Positions 54,056 through 64,000 of a stretch of 64,000 bases of DNA are shown here, in pieces. This stretch comes from Tribonema minus. Taxonomy: Eukaryota; Sar; Xanthophyceae; Tribonematales; Tribonemataceae. A program made the translations under genes and the position numbers. Below the pieces are notes generated by a model. The model did no database searches. It was not told the DNA's origin and was given only the letters and a program-made list of their open reading frames with translations. Within the stretch, counting starts at the first letter, position 1; every line of letters starts with the position of its first letter. Location of the stretch: contig JAFCMP010000090.1 in assembly GCA_017506865.1 (NCBI GenBank), positions 1,297,929 to 1,361,928 on the forward strand, read 5' to 3'.

Positions 54056-54682
54056 TTAATCAATATCTCTTCGGGTAAGTGTGGGGGCACAATGCAGAGC
54101 AAGCGGGTGCTGAGCGCTGAGGAGCGCTGCGTAGTACCCGCGTGTGCGTCCCCGCCGCTCGCGACTGCGCCGCTTTGCCTTGAAGTACGCACCTACGATG
54201 GCATTGGCATGACGGTACAACCTTCCCCACAACACCTCATGGCAGTGAGGGGCGCGTACTTTGCTGTCCACATAGCCGGCGCCGGCGCTGGCGCAGCGCA
54301 CGCGCCGCAGTGCGCGCGCGGCGCCCCCGCCACCGCCGCTGCCGCTGCCGTCGTCCGCGCGCTGCACGCGCAGCGCGAGGTCGGCAATGCGCCGCGCGCC
54401 GCGGTGGCTGAAGACGACGCGCGTCTCGCCCAGCGCCAGCGCCGCATCGAGGAACGCGCTCGTCTTGGCATCGTACGCCTCAAACGCGCCACTGCCCGTA
54501 TCCCACTCCCATACGCCGGGGTGTCCAGCGCCGCCAAGCCTGCCGCCGACGCGGCTCCTGCTGCCGCCGCCGTCGGTGCTGCCGGTGCTGCTGCTGCTGC
54601 CGACGTCACTGGCGCAGGCGCTGCCGTCGCTGACGCCGCAGCTGGCGCTGCCCCCGCTGCTGTACTGCCGCCTGCCGGACAA
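54056..54682 (-). CDS. Host exon with WWE domain
   Basis: A GC-rich minus-strand open frame that continues above 54682 without a start, so the true exon edges are unknown; the coordinates mark the stop and a convenient upper limit. A Ser/Gly-rich stretch leads to a WWE-like domain of about 80 residues: GVWEWDTGSGAFEAYDAKTS, AFLDAALALGETRVVF, then RRIADLALRVQRAD and ARALRRVRC. This matches W-x-W ... Y ... IE-x-A-x-x-x-G ... (V/I)D-x-x-x-x-Q ... R-x-(V/I)RR. WWE domains bind poly(ADP-ribose) and occur in PARPs and some ubiquitin ligases. Codon use and base composition fit host DNA rather than the viral block. The opposite strand's Ala-rich frame is a shadow. Confidence 0.5.
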   Translation of the reverse strand: MSGRRQYSSGGSASCGVSDGSACASDVGSSSSTGSTDGGGSRSRVGGRLGGAGHPGVWEWDTGSGAFEAYDAKTSAFLDAALALGETRVVFSHRGARRIADLALRVQRADDGSGSGGGGGAARALRRVRCASAGAGYVDSKVRAPHCHEVLWGRLYRHANAIVGAYFKAKRRSRERRGRTRGYYAALLSAQHPLALHCAPTLTRRDID

Positions 54683-57311
54683 GGCGCCACGAGCTAATTG
54701 AGCGTGTGGGCTGCTCGCAGCGTCGCATGTCTGTTGGCCTGCAAGTCAATCACATCGGTGTTCTCCAGGTGCCGCGTTTGCACCGTCGCAGCATGCGCTG
54801 TGGACGACATCTCGAGTTGGCCCTGCGACGCGCTTCCTTATGCGGCGCTGCTGCCGCTGCGCCAGCTTCTGCTGCTGCACGAGCTGAATTTCGTATGTGA
54901 GCCATCAGAGGCAGTACTGGCTGAGCACTGCTGAATATAGGGCCGCGCTGCTGCCATGCAGCGGGCAATAATATGACTTGCTGCACCGGATGGCGCATAC
55001 GCGATGGCGTTTCTGCGCCGTCCTTTAGTCAGGCGGAAGCAAGAGGCTGTCAGGCAAATGGGGAGAGGGGCCCCCGGGGAGGGGGAAGGGGGGGGGGGGG
55101 AGGGCGCAATCCGGCACTGCCAGTGCCCAAGGTCAGAATGACACAAACGCCCTACACCATACAAGTGTTCGGTGCAGGTGAACGGCAACGGCTGCCATGT
55201 GCTTGAAGCTTTCAGGAAAGGACTGCGCGTCATGCTTTTGACCACCCTCTTGAAAAGCACATGCCTCGTTGCTTGTGGTTCTTGATTTGGCTGCAGGCTT
55301 CAGCTGCAGGGATAACACTGAAGGGGCAGTCGTGCTGCAGCGGGGCCCGACAAGATTGCATACTGAAGTATTCTGACTCTCGGAGTTCTCATTCATTGTC
55401 AATGCCATATGATCCAAAGCATGGCGCTGTCAATGCTCCGATGGCGCGGGCGCCGCCGCCGCTTCGGCCGCACATAGCAGGCCTGTGACCAAGCGCTACT
55501 AGTAGTACGTCTTTCTATCGGCACAGCCATGGCATCAAAGCAACTCGTGCTTTGCCTGCCACATATTTTGTGAGCACGTGGTACAATGGTTACAAGCACG
55601 CGCAGCGGTACATCATGCCTGTATGCATACTTTGTGAAGTGGTACTACACATGCAAGCCACAATTGCGGACAGGTATAATAATTCCCTATAGGGAGGCCA
55701 CTTGCCTGCGCCGCCCCCCGCGTTGGCCGTTGTCTTTGCTTTCGAGTGCGACCGCGCTGCTGCTGTCGTTGCAGCAGCCACGGTGACCAAAGCACCCACT
55801 ACCAGTGTAACAAACACGGCGCTGAATTGCGCCGCTGGCGCTTGTTGCTGCAACCCGCTCCATGCTGCAAATGCCGCTGTCATTGCTGCAACAGCTGTAA
55901 GCGGTGCCACCAGCTGCACCTGCGCCGCACGCGGCATGCCGGCTGAGACAGTCGCCACACCACTCGAGCAGTGGCTGCGGGCACCGCTGTTGCGCATGCA
56001 TATGCAGGCTCAGGCTGCAAATAGCACATCTGTTTGTATACCGTAACAATTGGAAGCCTGTGCTAAATCATAATTGACCAGATGGATCCTGAAGGTGAGC
56101 AGCAACGTCGCTGCTGCTGCGACTGTCACTGCTCCTCTAAACACTTCTTGTCACAAACCGGAAGCAGACTTACAGCTCCGAGAGTCTTCGCCTTCAAGTC
56201 TTACACTTTTACACCCTCTTTTGTGTATGGCTCGATCAGAGCTATGAGGCGTTGGCACGGCTATTATCACATATGCAGCCAAGCAGATGCAACAAAAGAA
56301 ATGCTCTGCGCCATGCGCAAATAACTGCATGGCACAGCGAGCTACCAGTGGACGTGCGCGGCGAGTCCAAAGGTCACAGCGCCTGCTCCATTGCACAGCT
56401 GCAGCCATGGTGATGCCGCTACTCGGATGCACACTGTGGCACTGGCAGCAGGCCAGATACTGCAGCGAGGCACTTCTTGAAGCTGTCTGCCCCAAGACAG
56501 TGTGGATGCTCGCTTTCAAGGCAGCGATCTCGCGCGTACTTGTCCACTGCTATTCTCTTGTGCAGCTTCCCTCGTCGTTGCTTGACCACCAGCACTTCTT
56601 TCAAATTGCGTGTTCGACGTTGACGAGCCTTGAGGCAATTGATGACATCACTGCTTGGTTCACTGATGAATGCAGCGACGGCGATGCAAGTTCAGAGATA
56701 GTTACACACCGAATCAGCCATGAGCTTCAAGTCTGAGTCTTCGTCCGGCCCCTTGCTTGTCACCTCAGTGCACAGATGCACCATAAGCTTCTCCACCAGC
56801 TCAAGGGATATCCGTCCAATCATCTGTTAGCGGCAGTGGCGGCGCAGCTCTCAGTCAGATCAGTAGGTTCATGGCAACCAGCGAAGCAGTGCAGCTAACC
56901 CCGAGCAGTTCTTCGCTTCTTTCGCTGCCGGCAAGCAGGACATGCCACTGCTTCGAGGCCTGCATCTCATTGGCTCAAAGAGGCGGCAGCTGAATCTACA
57001 TGAGCTGCGTCAAAGCCGCGAATGCGTATACCATCAAGCATGCACGTTGACCTTCGAAGGGGAACATCGCGCTTGACACGATTAACCTCTCCAAGGCTTA
57101 CCCGTAGACACCTCATGCCGTTACTCGGCTGCAGCTCGTCGAGCTTCATGGCCACGCCCGCCTTGGCGCCGCGTCTATCTGGGAACAAGTCGGGTCACAT
57201 CAGAGGGTGAGGGGGCCCCTAGCCAGGCAGGCGTTGAAGAAGTTCAACTTCTTGAAGTTCTCGCGACACCTCGGCCTGAGACACTCTTCGGCAGACAGGC
57301 TCTTGCGACAA
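54683..57311. other. Host intergenic or intronic DNA with one candidate exon
   Basis: About 2.6 kb, GC-rich, with a G-run at 55075-55100. A minus-strand frame at 55590-55997 encodes two hydrophobic stretches (APLTAVAAMTAAFAAW; FSAVFVTLVVGALVTVAAAT) and could be an exon of a membrane protein, but no splice sites are certain. Another frame at 56287-56736 on the plus strand is unconvincing. Nothing else is supported. Confidence 0.35.
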
Positions 57312-60300
57312 ATGGTGCTGCTCCTTCTACTGTTGGCATGTAGCTTTCAAGTAAGCACAGCATTTGTTCCAAGCTCAAGACCGCAGCTCTGGTCGCATCA
57401 GCAGCAAACCAGAGACACTTGGCGCATGTCGATGTCGAGCAGGCGCTCGGTGGTGATCGCAGGCGGATCCACGTTGGCAGCGTGGGGCCTGGTGTTCGCT
57501 GCCACCAGCAGGGATGATGTGGAGTACGATGCCCGGAAGAGGAGGCTATTCCAAGCCCTGTCAGCAGATCAAATTGAGGGCGGCCTGCATGTGCTGGAGG
57601 CAAGTGTGACACCATGCATTTCATGTTGCATGCACACTAGTCCTGTACTCTATACTCTGCACTGCACCATCAAATTCAACATCAGGTGTGCCCTCTGCAC
57701 ATGTCGCATGTACAGCCAGCAGCATACTCTATGCAATCAACTTGAAGTTCAACAGAAGGTGTGCCAACCCTCTGCATTTGAATACTCTACTGGTGCTGTC
57801 CTCGTTGAGGCAGTATGCAATAAACTGAAGTGCAGGGCTTGCAGCGAATCTCATGGTAGAAGTGTGTGTGAAGGTGCCAAATTTCTGTTGGTGTGATACT
57901 GATGCACAGCGCTCAACTATATCTGCCACAGGTCGTCACCACTGCATTCGCGTCCACAAACCCTGCCTTGCGGACTGGTTATCCCTGCAATTTCACATCC
58001 GGTTGAGATATGCACTGGCGGTTGATTGTGTTCGGTCAATGCCTTCCCTGAAAGCAGTTTTGGAATTCAATGCATAGGCGTATGTTTTGATTTGTTTATC
58101 AGTGGCGCCTGGTTTTGACACCGCGACTTGCCTGTGACAACATGAATGCCAGAGTCTGGCTATATTATAGTCACCATATAGACGGACGTTAGCATGGAAT
58201 TCAGTTACTCTATCCCCTCCTTGCGCAGGTTGTATTGCCTGCAAGAAGAATCTCTGCACTTTGAAACCCCTTACCACGGCTGAGTGCTGCTGCGGCATTG
58301 GTGCACCCACGCTTGTCCAACAAACCCACACGCCACTGCGTCCTGGGGCCTATGCTCACTTACGTTACGAGCTCCTAGGTACGGGTTCCCTCCCCCCCCC
58401 TCCCCTCGAGGCCCTGCTGCAGCGCGCTCCCGTGACAACTCCAGCTGCGCTGCTCAGCATGAAACATTACATGTAGTACTCTGCAGAACACACGCACTGG
58501 CGCTGTGCAGTCGCCGTCAAGGACAACCGCATGCAGCTGTCCATCACTCACAATGCCCGTGTAACGGAGTCGTCCCCCCTCTCTCCTGCACACACGACCA
58601 CGCACAACTGTAGATTGGCATCGGCGGCAACCCCACGCTCGGCGGTTTCACCAACCTGGAGTACTACCCCCGCGGCACAGTGCTCAGCGGTGTGGACCCA
58701 GCGCTTGAGGACGGCGCAGCCGGCGGCATTGTGAGAGCCGCCCAGGTGTGTGCCAATGAGAGGATGCTTTTCACGCCGTGCATGGCGGCCGTTTGTGCGC
58801 TGGTGCCCTCTGCCTTGAGGAGGCCCTCGCTTCTGCACGTTTAGGCTGTGGCGCACGGGGGCGTCATTGTCGTGATGACGCGTGCATCGTGGCCGCCTGA
58901 GCACTGGCACGACAAGCAGAAGTCCACGAGGCACTTTGGACGGTATCGCAGCATGCATGTTGAGGGAGATTGAGGTGGCAGCCTGAGCCGTGTGTGCACG
59001 TGTCACTGGCCAAACGTCCCCTCGTAGCTGCTCAGATGCGTCGCCGTTGCTGACGCTCATGCTGCGCTCGGCAAGTGTCTGAGCGCTTGTGAGCCCAGCC
59101 GTGAGGCACCACCGTCATTGTCGCGAGCGATGACTCAAGAGGCTGGCGCGGCAAGAGCCGCGCAGATGCGACGGCACCGTTCACGCAGCGCGGGCCTGCA
59201 GGCTGTGTGCGCTGTTGAGGCGAGCCATGAGGCGCTCCGGCGCTCTGGCGGGCCACAGTACCTACACCGTTGTACGTGAGGTGCATCCCCGTGTACGTGC
59301 GGCATGTCGCTACTCGCTGTTGGCTGTGCGGCACGCGCTGACGCAGGTGAAGGCGGCGCGGCGCGGTCGCTGCACACGTTGCGCATGCCGCCGCGCAGTG
59401 CGCGAGCGCGGCGCTGGCTGTGACAGACGCTGCCGTCAGCAACCGTTCAGTTGGCCTCATCGCACTTGTGTTTCACCTTGTCAACTTGTTGCAGGTGAAG
59501 GCAGCGCGGCTCGGCATCGACCTGACGGCCGTCGGCGGGCGCGCGGAGCAGCTGCCCATCGCCACCGCCAGCTGCGACGCCGTCGTGAGCACGCTGGTCT
59601 TCTGCTCGGTGCAGGTGCGTCGCGGCGCGCGCGCGGTCCAGCAGCGCTGCAAACGGCTTGTATTCCGTGTGGCGCTACATGTGCAAGTCTCACCAATGAC
59701 CCTTGAACAACACTATTCTGCGGCGCGCACGATCCTGCATGCTGCATGTGAGAAGAGTCTTTGGTCTACATCCCCACTCATGCTGGGCTGGCGATGTGGA
59801 CTGCCTGCTTCATCGACCAAGCCTGCAGTCTGTCTGCGCACAGCCCGCCCCTCTCAGTTCCTGTCGAAGCGGCGGTCACACGCGACGCCGTCGTCAGTTG
59901 TCCAACTGCTCTCGAGCCTACGACTTCAAGCTTATAGCTTGTGGTCGTAGTGCACCAGCTGACGCACTTGAGCACCTCCACCCGCTCTCAAAGCATACTA
60001 CTTGTCATTTCAAGTAATGGTAATGCATCCTCGGAGTGCGGCAGCTTACGCTCCCCCGCGCGTGTCTGTCGCTCGCGCGGCGCGCAGGACCCCGCGCAAG
60101 CCATCTCCGCGTGTTTGTTGAAGTGTGTCAACTTGAACTCCTGAGCGCTGCTGTTGCCCGCTGCGCGCCCAGGACCCCGCGCAGGCCATGTCCGAGGTGG
60201 CGCGCGTGCTGCGGCCCGGCGGCAAGTGGCTCTTCATGGAGCACGTCGCGGCGCCGCGCGACGGCCCGCTGCTCGCGTCGCAGCGCCTGCTGGACCCCCT

Positions 60301-61387
60301 GCAGGTGAGACGCGCGGTCGACTGCCGATATAACTACAACTAAAACTGAAAGTGTATGTTTCATCAGCACTTCAAAAAACCTTCTATCGATAACGGAAAC
60401 GTGTCAAAGAACTATCAGCAACGTTAGATTATTTCCACTTGGACGCTTTCAGCGCAGGCGGTTATCCGTACCAGGAAGTACACGTATTTGAATAGGCTTT
60501 GACATCCGTATAAAGTAAAGGGCGCCGCTGCCGCCAGACGCGAGCGTCGCGACTTGATGTCCACAAGCGCGATGCGCATGCGCTGTGTGCTGCAGCAGCG
60601 ACGTCAGTGGCGCTCTTTCGGCGGCCTTGACATCATGCTTGACAGATGCAGCTGACTGGACTCTTTGCACACGAGTGGGGGGCGTACCGCCATCGTGCTT
60701 GACCGATGCAGCTTGCTGGACACGAGTGGCGGGCGTACCGCCGCTGCCAAATGCGATGATTGTGACTGAGCTCATGGGGTGCAGCGCACCCATGTGCAGG
60801 CACACCGCTGCCGCCAGACAGCGCATGCTGCCAGACAGTGCATGGCAGTACAGCCAGCAGCGCTCCACCAACGGCCGCAACGCAGGCGCACTTGCATGTT
60901 TGACAGATGCAACGTGCGCGTTCTCTGGCAGACAAGGGCTGCGACTATGGTTGAGCAGTCGTTGCGCGTGCTGGGCCCGTATTTACACTGCAACGCGCCG
61001 TTTACGTCAGTCGTTCAGCCGCTGCAGCACTCTACTTCACAACTCTCATCAGTTCAGTCGTCACCTGACATTGGTGCACTTCAAGATTGTCGTGAAATGC
61101 AACTTCAGCAGCAGCGCTCATTTGCCTCTCCCTCTGGTTCCTTGATCTGGTTCCCCGAACGCGTTGCGTGCGCGCGTGCGTGCGTGCGTCTGCAGATAGC
61201 CATCGCCTCCGGCTGCCACCTGACGCGTCACACCGAGGAGCTCATACTCAGCCGCACGCAGCAGCAGCAGCAGCAGCAGCAGCAGCGCGCGCCGCAGCTC
61301 TTCTCGCGCGTCGAGGGTCTGGAGCGCTTCACGGTCGGCTCCAGGTGGCCCGCGAGCACGCAGATCATGGGCGTGGCGGTCAAGTAG
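57312..61387 (+). CDS. METTL7-like SAM-dependent methyltransferase, host, five exons
   Basis: Exons 57312-57599, 58614-58745, 59495-59614, 60173-60304 and 61196-61387, all phase 0, give 287 residues. The first intron appears to start with GC (GAG|GCAAGT); the others are GT-AG. Residues 1-17 (MVLLLLLLACSFQVSTA) are a signal peptide followed by FVPSSRPQ, the AF-type plastid import motif of secondary red-plastid algae; a twin-Arg stretch SRRSVVIAGGSTLAAWG at 43-59 could direct it to the thylakoid lumen or anchor it. Motif I is HVLEIGIGGNPTLGG; RAEQLPIATASCDAVVST is the acidic loop; EVARVLRPGGKWLFMEHVA is the post-II helix/strand; the end reads TQIMGVAVK. METTL7-type enzymes methylate small thiol or lipid-like substrates. 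A CAG run adds nine Gln in the last exon. Confidence 0.8.
59340..60115 (+). repeat. Echoes of exon starts inside METTL7-like introns
   Basis: GCAGGTGAAGGCGGCGCGGC at 59346 repeats the acceptor and start of exon 3 (GCAGGTGAAGGCAGCGCGGC at 59491), and GCAGGACCCCGCGCAAGCCAT at 60085 repeats the acceptor and start of exon 4 (CCAGGACCCCGCGCAGGCCAT at 60169). Each echo lies 85-150 bases upstream of the real exon and fades after 20-30 bases. Confidence 0.6.
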
Positions 61388-63342
61388 GCAGTGACAGTGC
61401 TCGATGCGCGCGGCGTCAGTGCTGGAGGGTGCGCAGGCAGTGACAGCGCTCAGTACAGGGGCGGCAGCAGCGCTCAGCGAGCGGCCAGCGCAGGGCATGG
61501 GGCGCAGCGGTCAAGTACTATGCGAATGCCAGTAGTGGGTGCGGAGGTGCTGCACGGGAGGCGACCCTAGGGGTAGACCTGCAGCCTCTGAGTCAGTGGT
61601 GTCCTACAACTGATCCACTGAAGCTTGTGCAGAGCAGCATGTCCTACAGGTACCCAGGCACGGGTGCATCAAACGTAAGTGTGACGACACATCGGATGCT
61701 CAGACCCTTGGACGCAACACCAACAATTTTTGAAGTGCTCGGTGCAGAGACAGTGGCAGTGCTCAGCGCAGGGGCAGCAGCAGCGCTTCGGGGAGTGGGC
61801 AGCGAACTTTGTCGAACGCGTCACTTCGCTGGTCCAGTCGCCTGTGCGTGCACACGCAGTGTTGAGCACACACCATGCCGTACGGAGGCAGCGCACATCG
61901 AAGCCTGCTGGCTGCGGTGAGTTCAGCTTGCCTGCACACCAGCACGCTCAACCATGGGCCATAATGATCATCGTGCAACAGAGGATGACAGCGCTCAGAG
62001 TACTGGGCAGCTGTATGTGGTTCCTGTGCTGCCCCAGTGCTCGGCAAGCACTGGTGCCATGACGCCGTAGCTTCGCTCAGTAATCATTGAAGTCATGGTG
62101 GGCTTCTAGTAGTACCAATCGCCTTGCAGCGTAATCGCTGTTGTGCACGTATCAATATGCACTGCGCGAGTCGTTTTGGTTACATTGAAGGCGCTTTGCT
62201 GCCAGTGCCCGCGCGCCCATTAATGCCCCCCCCGAGCCCTGCACGCACATGTCACGCTAGAGTCTACTGCCCAATGAAGTGCCCTAGGGCACTGCATCAA
62301 TTATATACATGTACTGGATTTCTCTCTGGCAGCCATAGCCTTCAAGTTGGCAGTGCTTGCATCATTGCATTGCATGCATGTGACAGGCACACACGGTCAT
62401 CCCTGGTGCCAGTGGCCTTCATAGGCAGATGAGTGAGAGCACGACTACACACGCGTGCACCGACAGGCTTGTAGTACTCGAAGCATTGTATTAACGGCAA
62501 GGACAGCACGTTGCGTCGGTCTGGTCCTGTACGACGCTGGCAAAGTCAGGCAACCGCTTTTCCTGTCGTATGGAGCGCCTGCAGTTCATTCAGCTGCCGC
62601 GCCAGCCCCCGAACCCTCAGGCTATAGACGTAGCAGCGCACGCACCGCGCCTCACGTCATGCCGCTGCTTGGCCCCTGGCAGCTGCTAGACTGTACATTA
62701 AAAATGGAAAAAAACAGACGTTTGCGAGGATTTACCAATGAGCGACGTGGGTCAATGCCCGGCCAAGCTGGCGCTGACCCCACCCCCGCCTCGCCCCACC
62801 AAGCGTTTAAGCGTGCCGCCCTGCTTTCTTGTTACTACCCCTAAGGCTAAGTGTATAGACAGGGCTACCGGCGTGCGAGGCGCTGCTGCCCTGCTAAGAT
62901 CCGTCCTTGACACCCCCCCCCCCGCCCCCCCTGCGCGAGTAACTGCAGACACACCCACCACACTCAAATTACCATTTGCTCTGAAAGTCGCACCGTCCCG
63001 CGCCGTGCGCAGCGTCACTCACACGCACGCACATTGTCTGAGCGGTGCCATGGGTGAGCAATACGAGGACGCATTTGAGCGAGCAGCGAGCACTACCGAG
63101 CACAGTCACGGCGACCACTGGAGTGTGGCGAGTATCTCTGCGCGAGCTGCGTGCGGCAGCATGCATCGCGCCCCCCCCCCTTTCCCCCTCCTTTCCGGTG
63201 CGCAATCATTGATGCAGCGCGCTCCGCTTCTGCGCGCGCGGACAGTCCTGCTGCTGCACGCGTCGAATCCGCTGCACCCCCCCTCCTTCATTCCCTATCA
63301 GCCCCCCCCTCCCCCCCCCTCCCCCCCCCCCAAGCAATAGCA
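61388..63342. other. Host intergenic DNA with a candidate first exon
   Basis: About 2 kb after the METTL7-like stop. A plus-strand frame from an ATG at 62738 (MSDVGQCPAKLALTPPPPRP) reads plausibly for about 100 residues, with Pro-rich and basic parts, and may be a first exon, but its later part runs into poly-C tracts and is doubtful. C-runs occur at 62920-62935, 63170-63185 and 63300-63333. Otherwise nothing is supported. Confidence 0.35.
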
Positions 63343-63637
63343 TCACGCCCCCTCGGTCAGATACGGCACCAGCTCGGGGTCCAGCCCCGGAAACTGCTCC
63401 ACGAGGCTCGCCTGCGCGACCGAGATGGGGAACATGTGGTCCTTGGACGAGAGCCGCATGAGGGGGATGGGGGCGGGGATGGAGGGGGCCCCCTGGGGGG
63501 TTCTGGGGGGGCCCTGTGCGGCAGCAGCGCTCCGCATTGCTCCCGGAAGGTGCATGCGCAGGGGGTCCGCAGCGGCGGCGGCGCCGCCCAGGATGTCGTA
63601 GCCGGAGTCCATGGACGCCTCGTCGTCGGTTACAAAG
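63343..63637 (-). CDS. 3'-terminal exon of an unknown host gene
   Basis: A minus-strand open stretch preceded by a long pyrimidine tract and CAG (CTTCCCCCGTTCTCCCCC ... GCGGCAG), typical of an acceptor. It encodes FVTDDEASMDSGYDILGG, an Ala/Pro-rich linker and a conserved-looking end (DHMFPISVAQASLVEQFPGL, DPELVPYLTEGA) before a TGA. The upstream exons would lie to the right of 63.64 kb. No family is recognised; the balanced C-terminal end argues for real coding. The frame remains open further upstream, so the acceptor is my inference. Confidence 0.45.
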
Positions 63638-64000
63638 CTGCCGCGGCGCGGCGGGGGAGAACGGGGGAAGATGTGAGAGCGCTGAATGAAGAACTGTTGA
63701 TGGCGGCAGCGCTTGGCGTGTGCAGCACAACAGTGCTCAGGTGATGCATGCGGACGGCACGTGCGCATCGCTGTCAGCAGCGCAAGCGCGCTGTGCAGCA
63801 CGCCTTTCTTTGGCAGCAACGTGCGCAGGCGTCGTCGGTGTCGCGTCCTCCAGGGGCAGGTGAGACCAATGTGCAGCGCTGCAGCGGCTGCAGCGGCGCT
63901 GCAGCGCTGCGGGCCTGGGGGGTGCACCATGCGCGGCGTTTGCCATTGCTTCAACGGGCCTGCCACTCCCCTACTGAGGCTCGCCGCAGTGCAGAAGCGG

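Noticed and set aside
54092-54697. Ala-rich plus-strand frame of 201 codons
   Set aside because: The opposite strand carries a WWE-like domain; the Ala run results from GC-rich triplets.
61257-61286. CAG run as a disease-type or regulatory repeat
   Set aside because: It is a nine-Gln tract inside the last METTL7-like exon; CAG runs are common in this GC-rich host DNA.

Overview
The window reads as a piece of a nuclear genome from a photosynthetic eukaryote that carries a long giant-virus-like (Nucleocytoviricota-type) insertion. From the left edge to about 52.8 kb the DNA is moderately GC-rich and packed with mostly intronless genes on both strands, many with a TATA-like box close upstream. 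The gene types are typical of algal giant viruses: a papain-like protease with an N-terminal anchor, SF1 and SF2 helicases, an MT-A70-like methyltransferase, virion fibre-like proteins, a MYND protein, HNH-like and tyrosine-recombinase enzymes, a CheY-like receiver and a hybrid histidine kinase. No major capsid protein, DNA polymerase or packaging ATPase lies here, so the viral family cannot be fixed. The histidine kinase, receiver and integrase recall phaeoviruses, but that is only a suggestion. The element runs off the left edge. Most reading frames are open, and one large gene (the SF2 helicase) is clearly interrupted, so the insertion looks fairly young but decaying.

Region by region: 0-6.1 kb holds small hypothetical genes, the protease, and a plus-strand trio (a Pcf11-like double zinc finger, a membrane protein, and a possible RNA-triphosphatase-like protein). 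6.1-6.8 kb is a hairpin-rich stretch that may be a structured RNA. 9.6-13.9 kb holds two related fibre-like genes separated by a hexamer minisatellite. 14-18.5 kb holds a receiver, an MT-A70-SWIB fusion and unknown proteins. 18.6-19.4 kb, 40-44 kb and 47.4-48.4 kb carry one dyad-rich repeat family, tandem at about 388 bp in the middle block and inverted on the far side of a large tyrosine recombinase. 22-26.5 kb holds two helicases. 27-31 kb holds secreted and membrane proteins (alpha/beta hydrolase, TM2/EGF-like, betagamma-crystallin-like). 32-36.2 kb holds a spliced ubiquitin protease whose second intron contains an entire PAS-histidine kinase-receiver gene. 36.4-40 kb holds small secreted, EF-hand and U-box-like genes. 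48.7-51.6 kb holds a U-box gene and an HNH-like repeat protein.

From about 52.8 kb a 125-bp tandem repeat leads into visibly more GC-rich DNA with CAG and poly-C tracts and spliced genes. This is taken as host. It holds a WWE-domain exon, a five-exon METTL7-like methyltransferase whose N-terminus looks like a signal peptide plus the (S/T)AF motif of plastid targeting in algae with secondary red plastids (heterokonts, haptophytes, cryptophytes), and a 3'-terminal exon of an unknown gene. Themes that link the viral genes are ubiquitin handling (USP, U-box, U-box-like, MYND), two-component signalling (kinase plus receiver), and mRNA or chromatin control (Pcf11-like, capping-like, MT-A70-SWIB).
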